The translations under genes and the position numbers were made by a program. Positions 14,616 to 22,069 of a stretch of 22,605 nucleotides of DNA are shown in pieces; the first letter of the stretch is position 1, and every line of letters starts with the position of its first letter. Location of the stretch: contig JAFSQZ010000120.1 in assembly GCA_017446355.1 (NCBI GenBank), positions 1 through 22,605 on the forward strand. The letters run 5' to 3'. The notes beneath the pieces are model-generated. The model did no database searches. It saw nothing but the letters and a program-made list of their open reading frames with translations, and was not told the DNA's origin. The stretch comes from Neisseriaceae bacterium (lineage in GTDB: Bacteria > Pseudomonadota > Gammaproteobacteria > Burkholderiales > Neisseriaceae).

Positions 14616-15722
14616 ATGCACGAATCTCCTATTTATAATTTTTCAGCAGGTCCCGCAGTGCTGCCTGAAAGCGTATTACGCACAGCTCAAAGCGAGATGT
14701 TTGACTACAATGGCACTGGTTTTTCAGTAATGACCATGTCGCATCGTTCAGACGTATTTGCCAGCATTTTGTATCACGCCGAACAAGATTTACGTCAATT
14801 ATTAGACATTCCAGACAACTATAAAGTTTTATTTTTACAAGGTGGCGCATCAGCACAATTTAACCAAGTCGTAATGAATTTTGCCAATGGTTTTAAACGT
14901 GTTGATTCTGTCGTAACAGGCAACTGGTCAAAAATTGCACATTCACAAATGGGTAAACTATCTGATTGTGATATTCACTTGGCAGCAGATGGTTGGAGCG
15001 ACTACCAATTTAGAAACCTGCCACCCGTTTCTGCTTGGGACATTGACAAAGATTCTGCATTTGTTCACTTTGTGATTAACGAAACCGTACACGGTTTACA
15101 ATATCGCGAAATTCCTAAATTAGAAGACGGTATGCCACCATTGATTTGCGATATGTCTTCTGAAATTTTATCGCGCAAAGTAAACGTATCTGATTTCGGT
15201 GTCATTTACGCAGGCGCACAAAAAAACATCGGTCCTTCTGGTGCCACCATTGTCATCATTCGTGAAGACTTATTAGATCGCTGCTCCGATCGCGTACCCG
15301 ATGTATGGAACTACAAATCACACGTTTCCAAACAAGGAATGTACAACACACCAGCCACTTATCCTATTTATATCGCAGGTTTAGTGTTCCGCTGGTTACA
15401 ATCGCAAGGCGGTGTAGCACAAATGGAAACCATCAACGCACTGAAAGCCAAAATTTTATACGGTGCTATTGATGGCAGTGGCGGTTTCTACCAAAACAAC
15501 GTACACCCTGGTGCGCGTTCTAGAATGAACGTCATTTTCACCACTGGCAATGCAGAATTGGACGAATTATTTGCACAAGAATCCACCACACGTGGCTTAC
15601 GTATGTTACGCGGTTATAAATCTATGGGCGGTATGCGCGCCAGCATTTATAACGCAATGCCATTACAAGGCGTGGAAGCATTGATTGATTTTATGGTGGA
15701 ATTCCAAAAACGCTACGGTTAA
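14616..15722 (+). CDS. serC: Phosphoserine aminotransferase
   Basis: PLP enzyme converting 3-phosphohydroxypyruvate and glutamate to phosphoserine; it also acts in pyridoxal phosphate synthesis through 4-phosphohydroxythreonine. The 368-residue protein starts with the family hallmark YNFSAGPAVLPESVL (an uptake-sequence core encodes LPES). It has QGGASAQFNQVVMNF (75-89) and the PLP lysine K203 in YAGAQKNIGPSG. The C-terminus with GLRMLRGYKSMGGMRASIYNAM contributes substrate-binding Arg residues. It stands alone between two uptake-sequence hairpins. rpmH follows 219 bp downstream with its own promoter, so the neighbourhood is not functional. Confidence 0.97.
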   Translation: MHESPIYNFSAGPAVLPESVLRTAQSEMFDYNGTGFSVMTMSHRSDVFASILYHAEQDLRQLLDIPDNYKVLFLQGGASAQFNQVVMNFANGFKRVDSVVTGNWSKIAHSQMGKLSDCDIHLAADGWSDYQFRNLPPVSAWDIDKDSAFVHFVINETVHGLQYREIPKLEDGMPPLICDMSSEILSRKVNVSDFGVIYAGAQKNIGPSGATIVIIREDLLDRCSDRVPDVWNYKSHVSKQGMYNTPATYPIYIAGLVFRWLQSQGGVAQMETINALKAKILYGAIDGSGGFYQNNVHPGARSRMNVIFTTGNAELDELFAQESTTRGLRMLRGYKSMGGMRASIYNAMPLQGVEALIDFMVEFQKRYG

Positions 15723-15740
15723 TGCAAAACAAACCTTTCA

Positions 15741-15778
15741 AGGCTGCCTGAGAAATCATCACTTTCAGGCAGCCTGAA
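15741..15778 (+). terminator. Uptake-sequence hairpin after serC
   Basis: AGGCTGCCTGA (15741-15751) pairs with TCAGGCAGCCT (15765-15775) in an 11-bp stem; the right arm is the full palindrome 15764-15778. It starts 18 bp after the stop. The flank 15774-15791 is 17 of 18 identical to the left end of the repeat at 1917-2062. Confidence 0.7.
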
Positions 15779-15868
15779 ATCTTTGTAAAACCAATCAAAA
15801 TTTTGCAAAACCATACAGCTCACAAATACACAGCATTAAATTTTTAACAACGAAACACCTATTTTTAA

Positions 15869-15897
15869 TTGACAAAATAAAGAAAAAAAGGTTTAAT
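15869..15897 (+). promoter_or_regulatory. Promoter of the rpmH-rnpA-yidD-yidC cluster
   Basis: A perfect -35 TTGACA (15869-15874), a 17-bp spacer and a -10 TTTAAT (15892-15897, 5/6). The predicted start is near 15904, about 38 nt before the rpmH ATG. The best sigma-70 match seen in the window, fitting a highly expressed ribosomal gene. Confidence 0.8.
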
Positions 15898-15941
15898 TAG
15901 CCGTTTGAATTTCTTTAAATTTATAGTTTAGGACAAAAAAA

Positions 15942-16076
15942 ATGAAACGCACTTTTCAACCTTCTGTAACCAAACGCAAACGCACACACGGCTTTTTGGT
16001 GCGCTCTAAAACTCGTGGCGGTCGCGCAGTATTAGCTGCTCGTCGCGCAAAAGGTCGCAAACGTTTAGCTGTTTAA
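15942..16076 (+). CDS. rpmH: 50S ribosomal protein L34
   Basis: A 44-residue, extremely basic protein of the large ribosomal subunit. The sequence begins MKRTFQPSVTKRKRTHGFL and ends GRKRLAV, the universal L34 pattern, with the RTHGF(L/R)VR and GRAVLAARRAKGRKRL blocks complete. The ATG has an AGGA ribosome-binding site 8 nt upstream. A near-consensus promoter lies upstream. The stop is only 5 bases before the rnpA start codon, the conserved rpmH-rnpA arrangement found in most bacteria. Confidence 0.97.
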   Translation: MKRTFQPSVTKRKRTHGFLVRSKTRGGRAVLAARRAKGRKRLAV

Positions 16077-16081
16077 TTGAA

Positions 16082-16471
16082 TTGAACAACAGTTTCGGCA
16101 AATGTTACCGATTGCTTAAAACGGAAGAATTTTCTTCCGTTTTTGCGCTTAAAAAGGTACGTTCACGCACATTAGTGCAAGTATGGCAATCGGAAAACAA
16201 TACACAAGACTTTGCGCGATTGGGTCTTGTGGTCAGCAAAAAAGTTGCCAAACGCGCCAACCGCCGTAACTATATGAAACGAGTCATTCGGGATTGGTTT
16301 CGGCGGTATAAACACATCTTGCCACCATATGATTTTGTGGTACGCGTGCGCACAGCGTTTACATACGACAACGCAGATTTAGCACGTCAAGAATTAGCAG
16401 AATTGATGCTCCCTAAACAAGATAAAAACCAGTGTTCAGGCAGCCTGAATAAGGATAAATATGTTCAGTAA
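16082..16471 (+). CDS. rnpA: Ribonuclease P protein component (TTG start)
   Basis: Protein subunit of RNase P, which together with the catalytic RNA matures tRNA 5' ends. The 129-residue basic protein has the family opening YRLLKTEEFSSVF (9-21), RLGLVVSKKVAKRANRRN with the RNR signature RANRRNYMKR (58-67), and DFVVRVR (84-90). The start is TTG at 16082: no ATG lies upstream of the conserved region and the next ATG is inside the RNR motif. There is no ribosome-binding site, so initiation probably depends on ribosomes finishing rpmH 5 bases earlier. The 3' end is an uptake sequence (16435-16449) encoding Ser-Gly-Ser-Leu, making the tail CSGSLNKDKYVQ; the last 11 bp overlap yidD. Confidence 0.94.
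   Translation: MNNSFGKCYRLLKTEEFSSVFALKKVRSRTLVQVWQSENNTQDFARLGLVVSKKVAKRANRRNYMKRVIRDWFRRYKHILPPYDFVVRVRTAFTYDNADLARQELAELMLPKQDKNQCSGSLNKDKYVQ
16435..16449. repeat. DNA uptake sequence at the 3' end of rnpA
   Basis: TTCAGGCAGCCTGAA read as Ser-Gly-Ser-Leu in the RnpA tail; the AAGGA that follows is the probable yidD ribosome-binding site. Confidence 0.9.
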
Positions 16472-16673
16472 ATTCTTTTTGGCTTTGATTCGCTTTTATC
16501 AAATTGCCATCAGTCCGATGATAGCTCCGCGCTGTCGTTACACGCCCACTTGCTCACAATACGCAATAGAAGCAATCAAAAAATATGGCGCAGCAAAAGG
16601 CGGCGTTTTGGCAATTAAACGAATTTGTCGTTGCCACCCTTGGGACGGACACGGTTACGACCCTGTTCCCTAA
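16461..16673 (+). CDS. yidD: Membrane protein insertion efficiency factor YidD
   Basis: Small membrane-associated protein (70 residues) that assists YidC/Sec-dependent insertion of inner-membrane proteins. An N-terminal amphipathic stretch (MFSKFFLALIRFYQIAISP) is followed by the family signature CRYTPTCSQYAIEAIKKYG (25-43) and the C-terminal RICRCHPWDGHGYDPVP. The ATG lies inside the end of rnpA (11-bp overlap), with AAGGA about 7 nt upstream. yidC follows on the same strand, so the gene order and the roles of the products agree. Confidence 0.96.
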   Translation: MFSKFFLALIRFYQIAISPMIAPRCRYTPTCSQYAIEAIKKYGAAKGGVLAIKRICRCHPWDGHGYDPVP

Positions 16674-16681
16674 TCATTATT

Positions 16682-16696
16682 TTCAGGCAGCCTGAA
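16682..16696. repeat. DNA uptake sequence palindrome
   Basis: TTCAGGCAGCCTGAA in the 61-bp gap between yidD and yidC. A short palindrome TAGATG/CATCTA (about 16704-16717) follows. Confidence 0.9.
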
Positions 16697-16734
16697 ACCT
16701 GCCTAGATGCTCATCTACACGGGAAAACGTTACG

Positions 16735-18432
16735 ATGGATATTAAACGCACCATAATTACAGTTATTTTGGCAATGTTGATTTTGATGGGTTGGGAAAAA
16801 ATGTTTCCCACACCTGTTGCACAAAACACGGCGCAACAAGCCAGCGCACCTATTGCAACCAATGCACCAGCCAATAACACAACCGCTTCGCCATTGCAAA
16901 CCACTTCTCCAATTACCGTGCAAACCGATTTGGTTAAAGCCGTGATTGATGAAAAAAGCGGTATACTCAATGGCTTAACTTTGCGTCAATACAATGCTTC
17001 AGCTGATGAGAATAAAGAATTCGTGTTACTGTCTGACGGCAAACCATTAACCTACGTTGCACAATCACAATTGATTGATGAAACAGGTAAAAATCTATTA
17101 GAAGGCGTATCGTTTACCGCAACGCAAAAAAACTATGAATTACAAGGCGACAAATTAGAAGTACGCTTATCCGCACCTGAACAAAACGGTTTGCAAATCA
17201 ACAAAGTTTATACGTTTACCAAAAACAGCTACGTGATTAACGTACGTTTTGAAGTCAACAACAACAGTGGCATCGCACGCAATATTGCCACTTCTTACAA
17301 TATTGTGCGCGACAACAGCGAACCAGAAGGCGAAGGCTGGTTTATGCGCAGCTATCACGGTCCAGTGGTTTACACACCCGATGCTGATGAATTTGAAAAA
17401 GTGGATTACAGCGATTTAGATAAAGACTTCCAAAGTGGTAAAAGCGAAGCCGAATATCAACGCAAAGCCACTGGCGGTTATGTTGGAATGATTCAACATT
17501 ATTTTGCAACGGCTTGGATTATGCAGCCTGAAAACGGTGAAAACTTATGTACCAATGCTTGCGCGATTGACATTAAACGTCTTGCCGAAAACTTATACAG
17601 TTCAGGCGTAAACACAAGCGCAATCAGCGTTGCAGCAGGTAGCAAGCAAACATTTGCCGCCAATTTATACGCAGGTCCACAAGTAACCAGTATTCTCAAA
17701 ACCGTTGCGCCAAAATTTGTACTCACCAAAGATTACGGTCGCGTACACATTTTCGCCGCACCATTATTCGCATTGTTAAACTGGTTACACAGCATTGTTA
17801 AAAACTGGGGCTGGGCAATTGTTTTACTCACCATTATTGTCAAAGCCATTTTGTATCCACTAAACGATAAAGCCTACAAATCTATGGCAAAAATGCGCAC
17901 CGTTGCGCCAAAATTAGAAGCACTGAAAAAACAATATGGCGAAGACCGTATGGCGATGCAACAAGCGATGGTAGAACTTTATCGCAAAGAACAAATCAAT
18001 CCACTGGGCGGTTGCTTACCCATATTGATTCAAATGCCGATTTTCATTGGTTTATACTGGATGATTTTCCTATCGGTAGAATTGCGTCAAGCCCCTTGGT
18101 TTGGCTGGATTAGCGATTTAAGTCGCCCCGACCCATTCTTTATTTTGCCAATTTTAATGGCAGCGACCATGTGGTTCCAAACCAAATTAAGTCCACCACC
18201 AACCGATCCTGCGCAAGCGCAAATGATGAAAATTATGCCATTGCTGTTTTCAATTATGTTCTTCTTCTTCCCTGCTGCGTTGGTATTGTATTATGTAACC
18301 AATAACCTGCTGACCATCGCGCAACAATGGCACATCAACAAAAAAATAGCCGCACAAAGCGCAGTCGGTGCAGTGGAAATATTGGATAAAGAACCTGCTG
18401 TAAACAACAAGAAAAATAATAAGAAAAAATAA
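16735..18432 (+). CDS. yidC: Membrane protein insertase YidC
   Basis: Inner-membrane insertase that works alone or with SecYEG. The 565-residue protein has the Gram-negative layout: an N-terminal membrane helix (about 5-23, IITVILAMLILMGW), an Ala/Thr/Pro/Asn-rich linker, a large periplasmic beta domain to about 335, then the conserved five-helix core. The core starts at HSIVKNWGWAIVLLTIIVKAILYPL and includes the family segment NPLGGCLPILIQMPIFIGLYWMI, and a transmembrane segment with FFFPAALVLYYVTNNLLTIAQQW. The C-terminus is a lysine/asparagine-rich tail (NKKNNKKK) that may contact ribosomes. It ends the rpmH-rnpA-yidD-yidC cluster; mnmE, often next, is absent and two hairpins follow. Confidence 0.97.
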   Translation: MDIKRTIITVILAMLILMGWEKMFPTPVAQNTAQQASAPIATNAPANNTTASPLQTTSPITVQTDLVKAVIDEKSGILNGLTLRQYNASADENKEFVLLSDGKPLTYVAQSQLIDETGKNLLEGVSFTATQKNYELQGDKLEVRLSAPEQNGLQINKVYTFTKNSYVINVRFEVNNNSGIARNIATSYNIVRDNSEPEGEGWFMRSYHGPVVYTPDADEFEKVDYSDLDKDFQSGKSEAEYQRKATGGYVGMIQHYFATAWIMQPENGENLCTNACAIDIKRLAENLYSSGVNTSAISVAAGSKQTFAANLYAGPQVTSILKTVAPKFVLTKDYGRVHIFAAPLFALLNWLHSIVKNWGWAIVLLTIIVKAILYPLNDKAYKSMAKMRTVAPKLEALKKQYGEDRMAMQQAMVELYRKEQINPLGGCLPILIQMPIFIGLYWMIFLSVELRQAPWFGWISDLSRPDPFFILPILMAATMWFQTKLSPPPTDPAQAQMMKIMPLLFSIMFFFFPAALVLYYVTNNLLTIAQQWHINKKIAAQSAVGAVEILDKEPAVNNKKNNKKK

Positions 18433-18445
18433 GAAAAATCAAAAA

Positions 18446-18478
18446 AGGCTGCCTGAAAACCAATATGTTTCAGGTAGC
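18446..18478 (+). terminator. Uptake-sequence hairpin after yidC
   Basis: A perfect AGGCTGCCTGAA (18446-18457) lies in the left arm; GCTGCCTGAAA (18448-18458) pairs with TTTCAGGTAGC (18468-18478) with one G-T pair. It starts 13 bp after the yidC stop. Confidence 0.65.
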
Positions 18479-18502
18479 TTAATAAAAAAATAATGAAATA
18501 TA

Positions 18503-18534
18503 AAAAACCACCTATTATAGAATAGGTGGTTTTT
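18503..18534. terminator. Bidirectional intrinsic terminator between yidC and the lipoprotein gene
   Basis: AAAAACCACCTATT (18503-18516) and AATAGGTGGTTTTT (18521-18534) form a perfect 14-bp stem with a tetraloop, with a U tract in both directions. It lies between convergent genes. Confidence 0.9.
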
Positions 18535-18547
18535 AATCATTGATAAC

Positions 18548-19012
18548 TTAACAAAACATCTCCAATTTAATACCAGGAACGTCCAATCCAGTTTCAGCTT
18601 TATATGCTTCTGCTGCAGCAGTAAATTCTTCCAGTGCTGCATCTAATTCAGTTCTAGCAATCTCTTGCTCTTTTTCTAATTCTTTTCTTCGTTCTAGAGG
18701 CATTGGTGGTTGATTGTAAACAAAACCATCTGCACATAGTTCACCTGTTATTCTTACATATTTTTCATGTGCCATATTTACTTTGGTACGTGCTTCTTCA
18801 ACGGCTTCAAGTTTTTCATTAGCTACTGGAATAACGATGCTGATAGAAGACTCACCAGATGTTGGCGTTTCTGATGTTGGCGTTTCAACTTGTTGAATAG
18901 GTACAGTAGGAGGAATTTGATTTTCAGCTTGATCTTTTTCTTTACAAGCTGATAACGACATTATTGTTAGAATAATACAAACCGAACGAAGTGATTTTGA
19001 AAGCATAACCAT
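18548..19012 (-). CDS. Putative lipoprotein of unknown function
   Basis: I do not recognise this protein. It has a lipoprotein signal peptide (MLSKSLRSVCIILTIMSLSAC) with the lipobox LSAC; Lys follows the cysteine, which favours the outer membrane by the enterobacterial rule. Next is a proline/threonine/serine-rich linker with two copies of ETPTS, then a charged helical, probably coiled-coil region (about 65-145) with EKLEAVEEARTKV and RRKELEKEQEIARTELDAALEEF. Two cysteines (in GELCADG and the terminal residue) could form a disulfide. Three in-frame ATGs lie close together (19015, 19012, 19006); GGAG at 19018-19021 is best spaced for 19012. It has its own promoter upstream and a terminator downstream, so it is monocistronic. 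Confidence 0.8.
   Translation of the reverse strand: MVMLSKSLRSVCIILTIMSLSACKEKDQAENQIPPTVPIQQVETPTSETPTSGESSISIVIPVANEKLEAVEEARTKVNMAHEKYVRITGELCADGFVYNQPPMPLERRKELEKEQEIARTELDAALEEFTAAAEAYKAETGLDVPGIKLEMFC
18858..18887. repeat. 15-bp tandem duplication in the lipoprotein gene
   Basis: GATGTTGGCGTTTCT is followed directly by GATGTTGGCGTTTCA; each copy encodes the linker unit Glu-Thr-Pro-Thr-Ser. Being a multiple of three, changes in copy number would keep the frame. Confidence 0.8.
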
Positions 19013-19048
19013 CATATCTCCATAAAAAATAAAAAGAATAAAAAAAGC

Positions 19049-19075
19049 ATCGCAATCACATACGTAACTTGCGAT
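19049..19075 (-). promoter_or_regulatory. Hairpin in the lipoprotein mRNA leader
   Basis: ATCGCAA (19049-19055) pairs with TTGCGAT (19069-19075), loop 13 nt. On the minus strand it is followed by GC and seven T residues, giving a weak terminator-like structure inside the 5' untranslated region, about 35 nt before the start codon. Confidence 0.4.
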
Positions 19076-19090
19076 AATTTGAAGATGTTC

Positions 19091-19119
19091 TTTATATAAG
19101 AATACAAAATGTATATCAA
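19091..19119 (-). promoter_or_regulatory. Promoter of the lipoprotein gene
   Basis: On the minus strand TTGATA (19114-19119) and TATAAA (19091-19096) are 17 bp apart, each 5/6 to consensus. The transcript would start near 19084, giving a leader of about 70 nt. Confidence 0.65.
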
Positions 19120-19182
19120 GAATATTTGTTGTTAATAAAAAATTGTTAATAAAAATTGTTTTTTTTTTACAACACTTTTGTA

Positions 19183-19197
19183 TTCAGGCAGCCTGAA
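19183..19197. repeat. DNA uptake sequence palindrome
   Basis: TTCAGGCAGCCTGAA directly beyond the terminator of the ABC transporter gene, in the 244-bp gap before the lipoprotein gene. Confidence 0.9.
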
Positions 19198-19200
19198 ATA

Positions 19201-19234
19201 AAAAATGTACTCACTTTGAAAGGAGTACATTTTT
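19201..19234 (-). terminator. Intrinsic terminator of the ABC transporter gene
   Basis: AAAAATGTACTC (19201-19212) and GAGTACATTTTT (19223-19234) form a perfect 12-bp stem with a 10-nt loop, 22 bp past the stop. On the minus strand a T5 run ends the stem. The uptake sequence lies just outside and is not part of the stem. Confidence 0.85.
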
Positions 19235-19256
19235 ATCAACATTAAAGCAGTATGAT

Positions 19257-21104
19257 TTAATCTTCCAAATATTCAGGTAAAAAACCACCGCTTTGATGCG
19301 CCCATAATTTAGCGTATAAACCATTTTGCGCCAATAATTGTGTATGCGTGCCTTGTTCAACAATTTGTCCTTTGTCTAACACAATCAGTCTATCCATCGC
19401 AGCAATAGTAGACAAGCGGTGCGCAATCGCAATCACGGTTTTTCCACGCATCATACTGCCTAAACTTTCTTGAATGGCTGCTTCAACTTCGCTGTCCAAA
19501 GCACTGGTTGCTTCATCAAGCAATAAAATTGGCGCGTCTTTTAGCATTACTCGTGCAATCGCAATGCGTTGACGTTGTCCACCTGAAAGTTTAACACCGC
19601 GCTCGCCCACGTGCGCATCATAAGCTTTCCTGCCTGAAATATCCGATAATTGTTCAATAAATTCATCAGCTTGTGCTTTTTTGGCTGCCTGAACCATTTC
19701 TTCTTCACTGGCATTCGGACGACCATAAACAATGTTATCGCGCACAGAACGATGCAGCAAACTGGTGTCTTGGGTAACCAAGCCGATTTGTGCGCGTAAA
19801 CTTTTTTGGGTAACGTCTTGAATATTTTGTCCATCAATTAAAATTTCACCACTTTGTGGCTCATAAAAACGCAATAACAAATTCACCAAAGTGGATTTTC
19901 CTGCACCACTTCGCCCAATTAAACCGACTTTTTCACCTGCCTGAATGTTTAAATTAAATTGATTTAATAAGGGTTTATCTTCACTGTACGCAAATGCTAT
20001 GTTTTTAAATTGAATTTCACCACCTGACACTTGCAAAGTTTGCGCATCTTGTTTGTCTACGATGGTATGCGGTTTGGACAAGGTTGCCATACCATCGCTG
20101 ACTGTGCCAACGTTTTCAAATAAATGAACGGATTCCCACATAATGCGTTGCGACAAGACATTAACACGCAAAGCCATCGTTAAAGCAGTGGCAAACGCGC
20201 CCGCACTGGCATAATTTTGATGCCAAAGCCATAAGCCCAAACTGGCAATGGATAAAGTAAGCAAAGTGTTGAGTAAAAAACAGCTGCTGTTTAATAAAGT
20301 TGCCAAGCGCATTTGCGCTCGCACGGTTACCATAAATTCTTGCATAGATTCTTTGGCGTACTGTGCTTCTCGTTCACCATGAGAAAATAATTTAACGGTG
20401 GCAATATTGGCATAAGCATCGGTAACGCGTCCTGTCATCAAACTGCGTGCATTGGCTTGTCGTCTTGCGCTTTGCGAAATGCGTGGAATAAAAATAAATA
20501 AAACCGTTGCAAACGCGACAATCCATAATATAAATGGCAACAAAAATCTCGCATCTACCGCCAGCAAAATCAAGCCCGAACTGAAAAAATACACCACAAC
20601 AAACGTTGCCAAATCGGTGAACGTCATCACACTGTCGCGCACCGCCAAAGCAGTTTGCATCACTTTTGCTGAAACGCGTCCCGCAAATTCATCTTGATAA
20701 AACCCTAACGATTGCCCCAACATTAAGCGGTGAAAATGCCAACGCAAACGCATAGGAAATACGCCTTGCAATGTTTGTAGACGCACGTTTTCCGCCAAAA
20801 AATGCCATAAAACAAACAGTAATAAAGTGGCTGCCATTGCCAGTAAGGATACTTTTTTGTTTGTCCACAATTGGCTAGGCGAATACATATTTAACCAATC
20901 AACCAATGTGCCGACAAACTGAAACAATATCGCTTCCATTGCGCCTTTACCCACAGTAAAGACCATCAATAAAAGCAACCAAGGACGCACACCATCGGTA
21001 CAAGACCAAATAAAATGCAGCAAGCCGTGTTTTGGGGTTTCAGGCTGCCTGTCGGGATAGGTTTCAACGCGGTTTTCAAACCAAGAAAAAATACGATTTA
21101 ACAT
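19257..21104 (-). CDS. ABC exporter half-transporter (permease fused to ATPase)
   Basis: A 615-residue type IV ABC exporter subunit expected to work as a dimer in the inner membrane; the substrate cannot be told from sequence. The N-terminal transmembrane domain (about 35-330) has the usual six helices, with SLGFYQDEFAGRVSAKVM at the first coupling region. The ATPase domain has Walker A GRSGAGKST at about 395, Q-loop VTQDTSLL, signature LSGGQRQRIAIARV, Walker B ILLLDEATSALD and H-loop AHRLSTI. All catalytic residues are intact. The N-terminal codons contain an uptake 12-mer (21039-21050). No ribosome-binding site precedes the ATG, and a leader hairpin lies just upstream. It stands alone between terminators. 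Confidence 0.93.
   Translation of the reverse strand: MLNRIFSWFENRVETYPDRQPETPKHGLLHFIWSCTDGVRPWLLLLMVFTVGKGAMEAILFQFVGTLVDWLNMYSPSQLWTNKKVSLLAMAATLLLFVLWHFLAENVRLQTLQGVFPMRLRWHFHRLMLGQSLGFYQDEFAGRVSAKVMQTALAVRDSVMTFTDLATFVVVYFFSSGLILLAVDARFLLPFILWIVAFATVLFIFIPRISQSARRQANARSLMTGRVTDAYANIATVKLFSHGEREAQYAKESMQEFMVTVRAQMRLATLLNSSCFLLNTLLTLSIASLGLWLWHQNYASAGAFATALTMALRVNVLSQRIMWESVHLFENVGTVSDGMATLSKPHTIVDKQDAQTLQVSGGEIQFKNIAFAYSEDKPLLNQFNLNIQAGEKVGLIGRSGAGKSTLVNLLLRFYEPQSGEILIDGQNIQDVTQKSLRAQIGLVTQDTSLLHRSVRDNIVYGRPNASEEEMVQAAKKAQADEFIEQLSDISGRKAYDAHVGERGVKLSGGQRQRIAIARVMLKDAPILLLDEATSALDSEVEAAIQESLGSMMRGKTVIAIAHRLSTIAAMDRLIVLDKGQIVEQGTHTQLLAQNGLYAKLWAHQSGGFLPEYLED
21039..21050 (-). repeat. DNA uptake sequence in the ABC transporter N-terminus
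   Basis: TTCAGGCTGCCT, the complement of AGGCAGCCTGAA, followed by GTCGG so it lacks the palindromic half. On the coding strand it is read within DRQPETP. Confidence 0.8.
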
Positions 21105-21125
21105 AGTTTTTTAATCAATATAAAA

Positions 21126-21154
21126 GACAACACGAGCAATTTTCTTGTGTTGTC
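21126..21154 (-). promoter_or_regulatory. Attenuator-like hairpin in the ABC transporter leader
   Basis: GACAACACGAG (21126-21136) pairs with CTTGTGTTGTC (21144-21154), 11 bp with one G-T pair and a 7-nt loop. On the minus strand it is followed by TTTTATAT and lies 21 nt before the start codon. It could be an intrinsic terminator within the leader. Confidence 0.5.
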
Positions 21155-21203
21155 CCCTAAATAACAAAACGAATAAAATGGGTTCTCATTCTATCATTAA
21201 AAT

Positions 21204-21241
21204 GATTAAGCTGCCTGAAACTTAATTCAGGCAGCTTAATC
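21204..21241 (-). terminator. Strong uptake-sequence hairpin after tfpZ-like gene
   Basis: GATTAAGCTGCCTGAA (21204-21219) and TTCAGGCAGCTTAATC (21226-21241) form a perfect 16-bp stem with a 6-nt loop; ATTTTAAT follows on the minus strand. Built from two uptake-sequence cores. Probable terminator of the pilin/accessory unit. Confidence 0.8.
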
Positions 21242-21271
21242 ACTCAATCAAATTACAATGTTGTAATGCTT

Positions 21272-22042
21272 TTAAAAAGCATCTACTTCAATATAGCCTC
21301 TAAAATTGCTTTCCTTGTCCATCAATACAATCCAATCTTGTACCGTTTCACTGGTAAATGGTAAATAAAAAAGCGTTTCATTATTTAGCTGTTGTTTTTG
21401 TATTTCGGCTTCAATTTTGGCACGAAACTGTGGTTTACGTTGCATTAACTCATCAATAGGTTTCATCGCTGCCTGAATATCTTTTTTGGCATTATCGTAA
21501 GGAATCCACCAATCAGGACGAACAGCAGGGCGTTTACCTTCTAACCACAATTCTTGATTTAATTTTTTATCTTCGTCTACCAAAGGACGCACAGCTGCTT
21601 TTCTAACGCCCGTCCACGAAAGCGTTTGCAAACCAGCTGGGGCTTTTTGAAAAGTGGCTTTATCAACGTTTTCAAATTGTACTGCTGTTGCTGTGTAAAA
21701 ACGATCTTCTTCAAACGCCATCACCACAGGACGCACAACCGCCACAGTTTGCAAACCATAAATAAACGCAGCCATTTGCACCAAACCGATTAAAGACAAA
21801 TCAGTTGCCATTTCGCGTTTGCTTTTATTAGGGCTAGCTGAAATAAAGGTTAAAACAGGACCACAAATAACATCTACTGTAATCAACAAAAGATAAATAC
21901 TGGTGCCGTCTGTTATTTGGCGAAAAGGATAGGGATACCAAACTTTAAACACCAAATATGCCATTGAGGCAGCAACAATCGCGCTGACCAATAAATGCCA
22001 GCCAGCCCATTTAAGTGCGAAACGAAAACGTTGATAATTCAT
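21272..22042 (-). CDS. TfpX/TfpZ-family type IV pilin accessory protein
   Basis: A 256-residue inner-membrane protein of the TfpX/TfpZ family, proteins encoded next to type IV pilin genes and thought to aid pilin stability or assembly. The N-terminal third has about three membrane segments (about 15-33, 48-68 with YLLLITVDVICGPVLTFI, and 80-103). The family hallmark is DVICGPVLTFI followed by KREMATDLSLIGLVQ. The remainder is a soluble domain with WLEGKRPAVRPDWWIPYDN. The gene starts 33 bp after the pilin stop on the same strand, with a terminator at the end of the pilin gene between them, so its expression probably depends on read-through. The choice between TfpX and TfpZ cannot be made here. 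Confidence 0.88.
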   Translation of the reverse strand: MNYQRFRFALKWAGWHLLVSAIVAASMAYLVFKVWYPYPFRQITDGTSIYLLLITVDVICGPVLTFISASPNKSKREMATDLSLIGLVQMAAFIYGLQTVAVVRPVVMAFEEDRFYTATAVQFENVDKATFQKAPAGLQTLSWTGVRKAAVRPLVDEDKKLNQELWLEGKRPAVRPDWWIPYDNAKKDIQAAMKPIDELMQRKPQFRAKIEAEIQKQQLNNETLFYLPFTSETVQDWIVLMDKESNFRGYIEVDAF

Positions 22043-22069
22043 AAAGGGTAAAATGCAAATTGAGCAATT

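Noticed and set aside
15779..15940. Chromosomal origin beside rpmH
   Set aside because: No DnaA boxes, AT-rich 13-mers or dnaA gene were seen; the region is explained by an uptake hairpin and a promoter.
16683..16970. 95-residue frame antisense to the start of yidC
   Set aside because: Antisense to conserved yidC N-terminal codons, with an uptake sequence inside; no independent support.
21177..21203. Possible Fur box upstream of the ABC transporter (minus strand TGATAGAATGAGAAC)
   Set aside because: Only partial similarity to the Fur consensus and it needs a gap to align the second half; AT-rich DNA gives such matches often.
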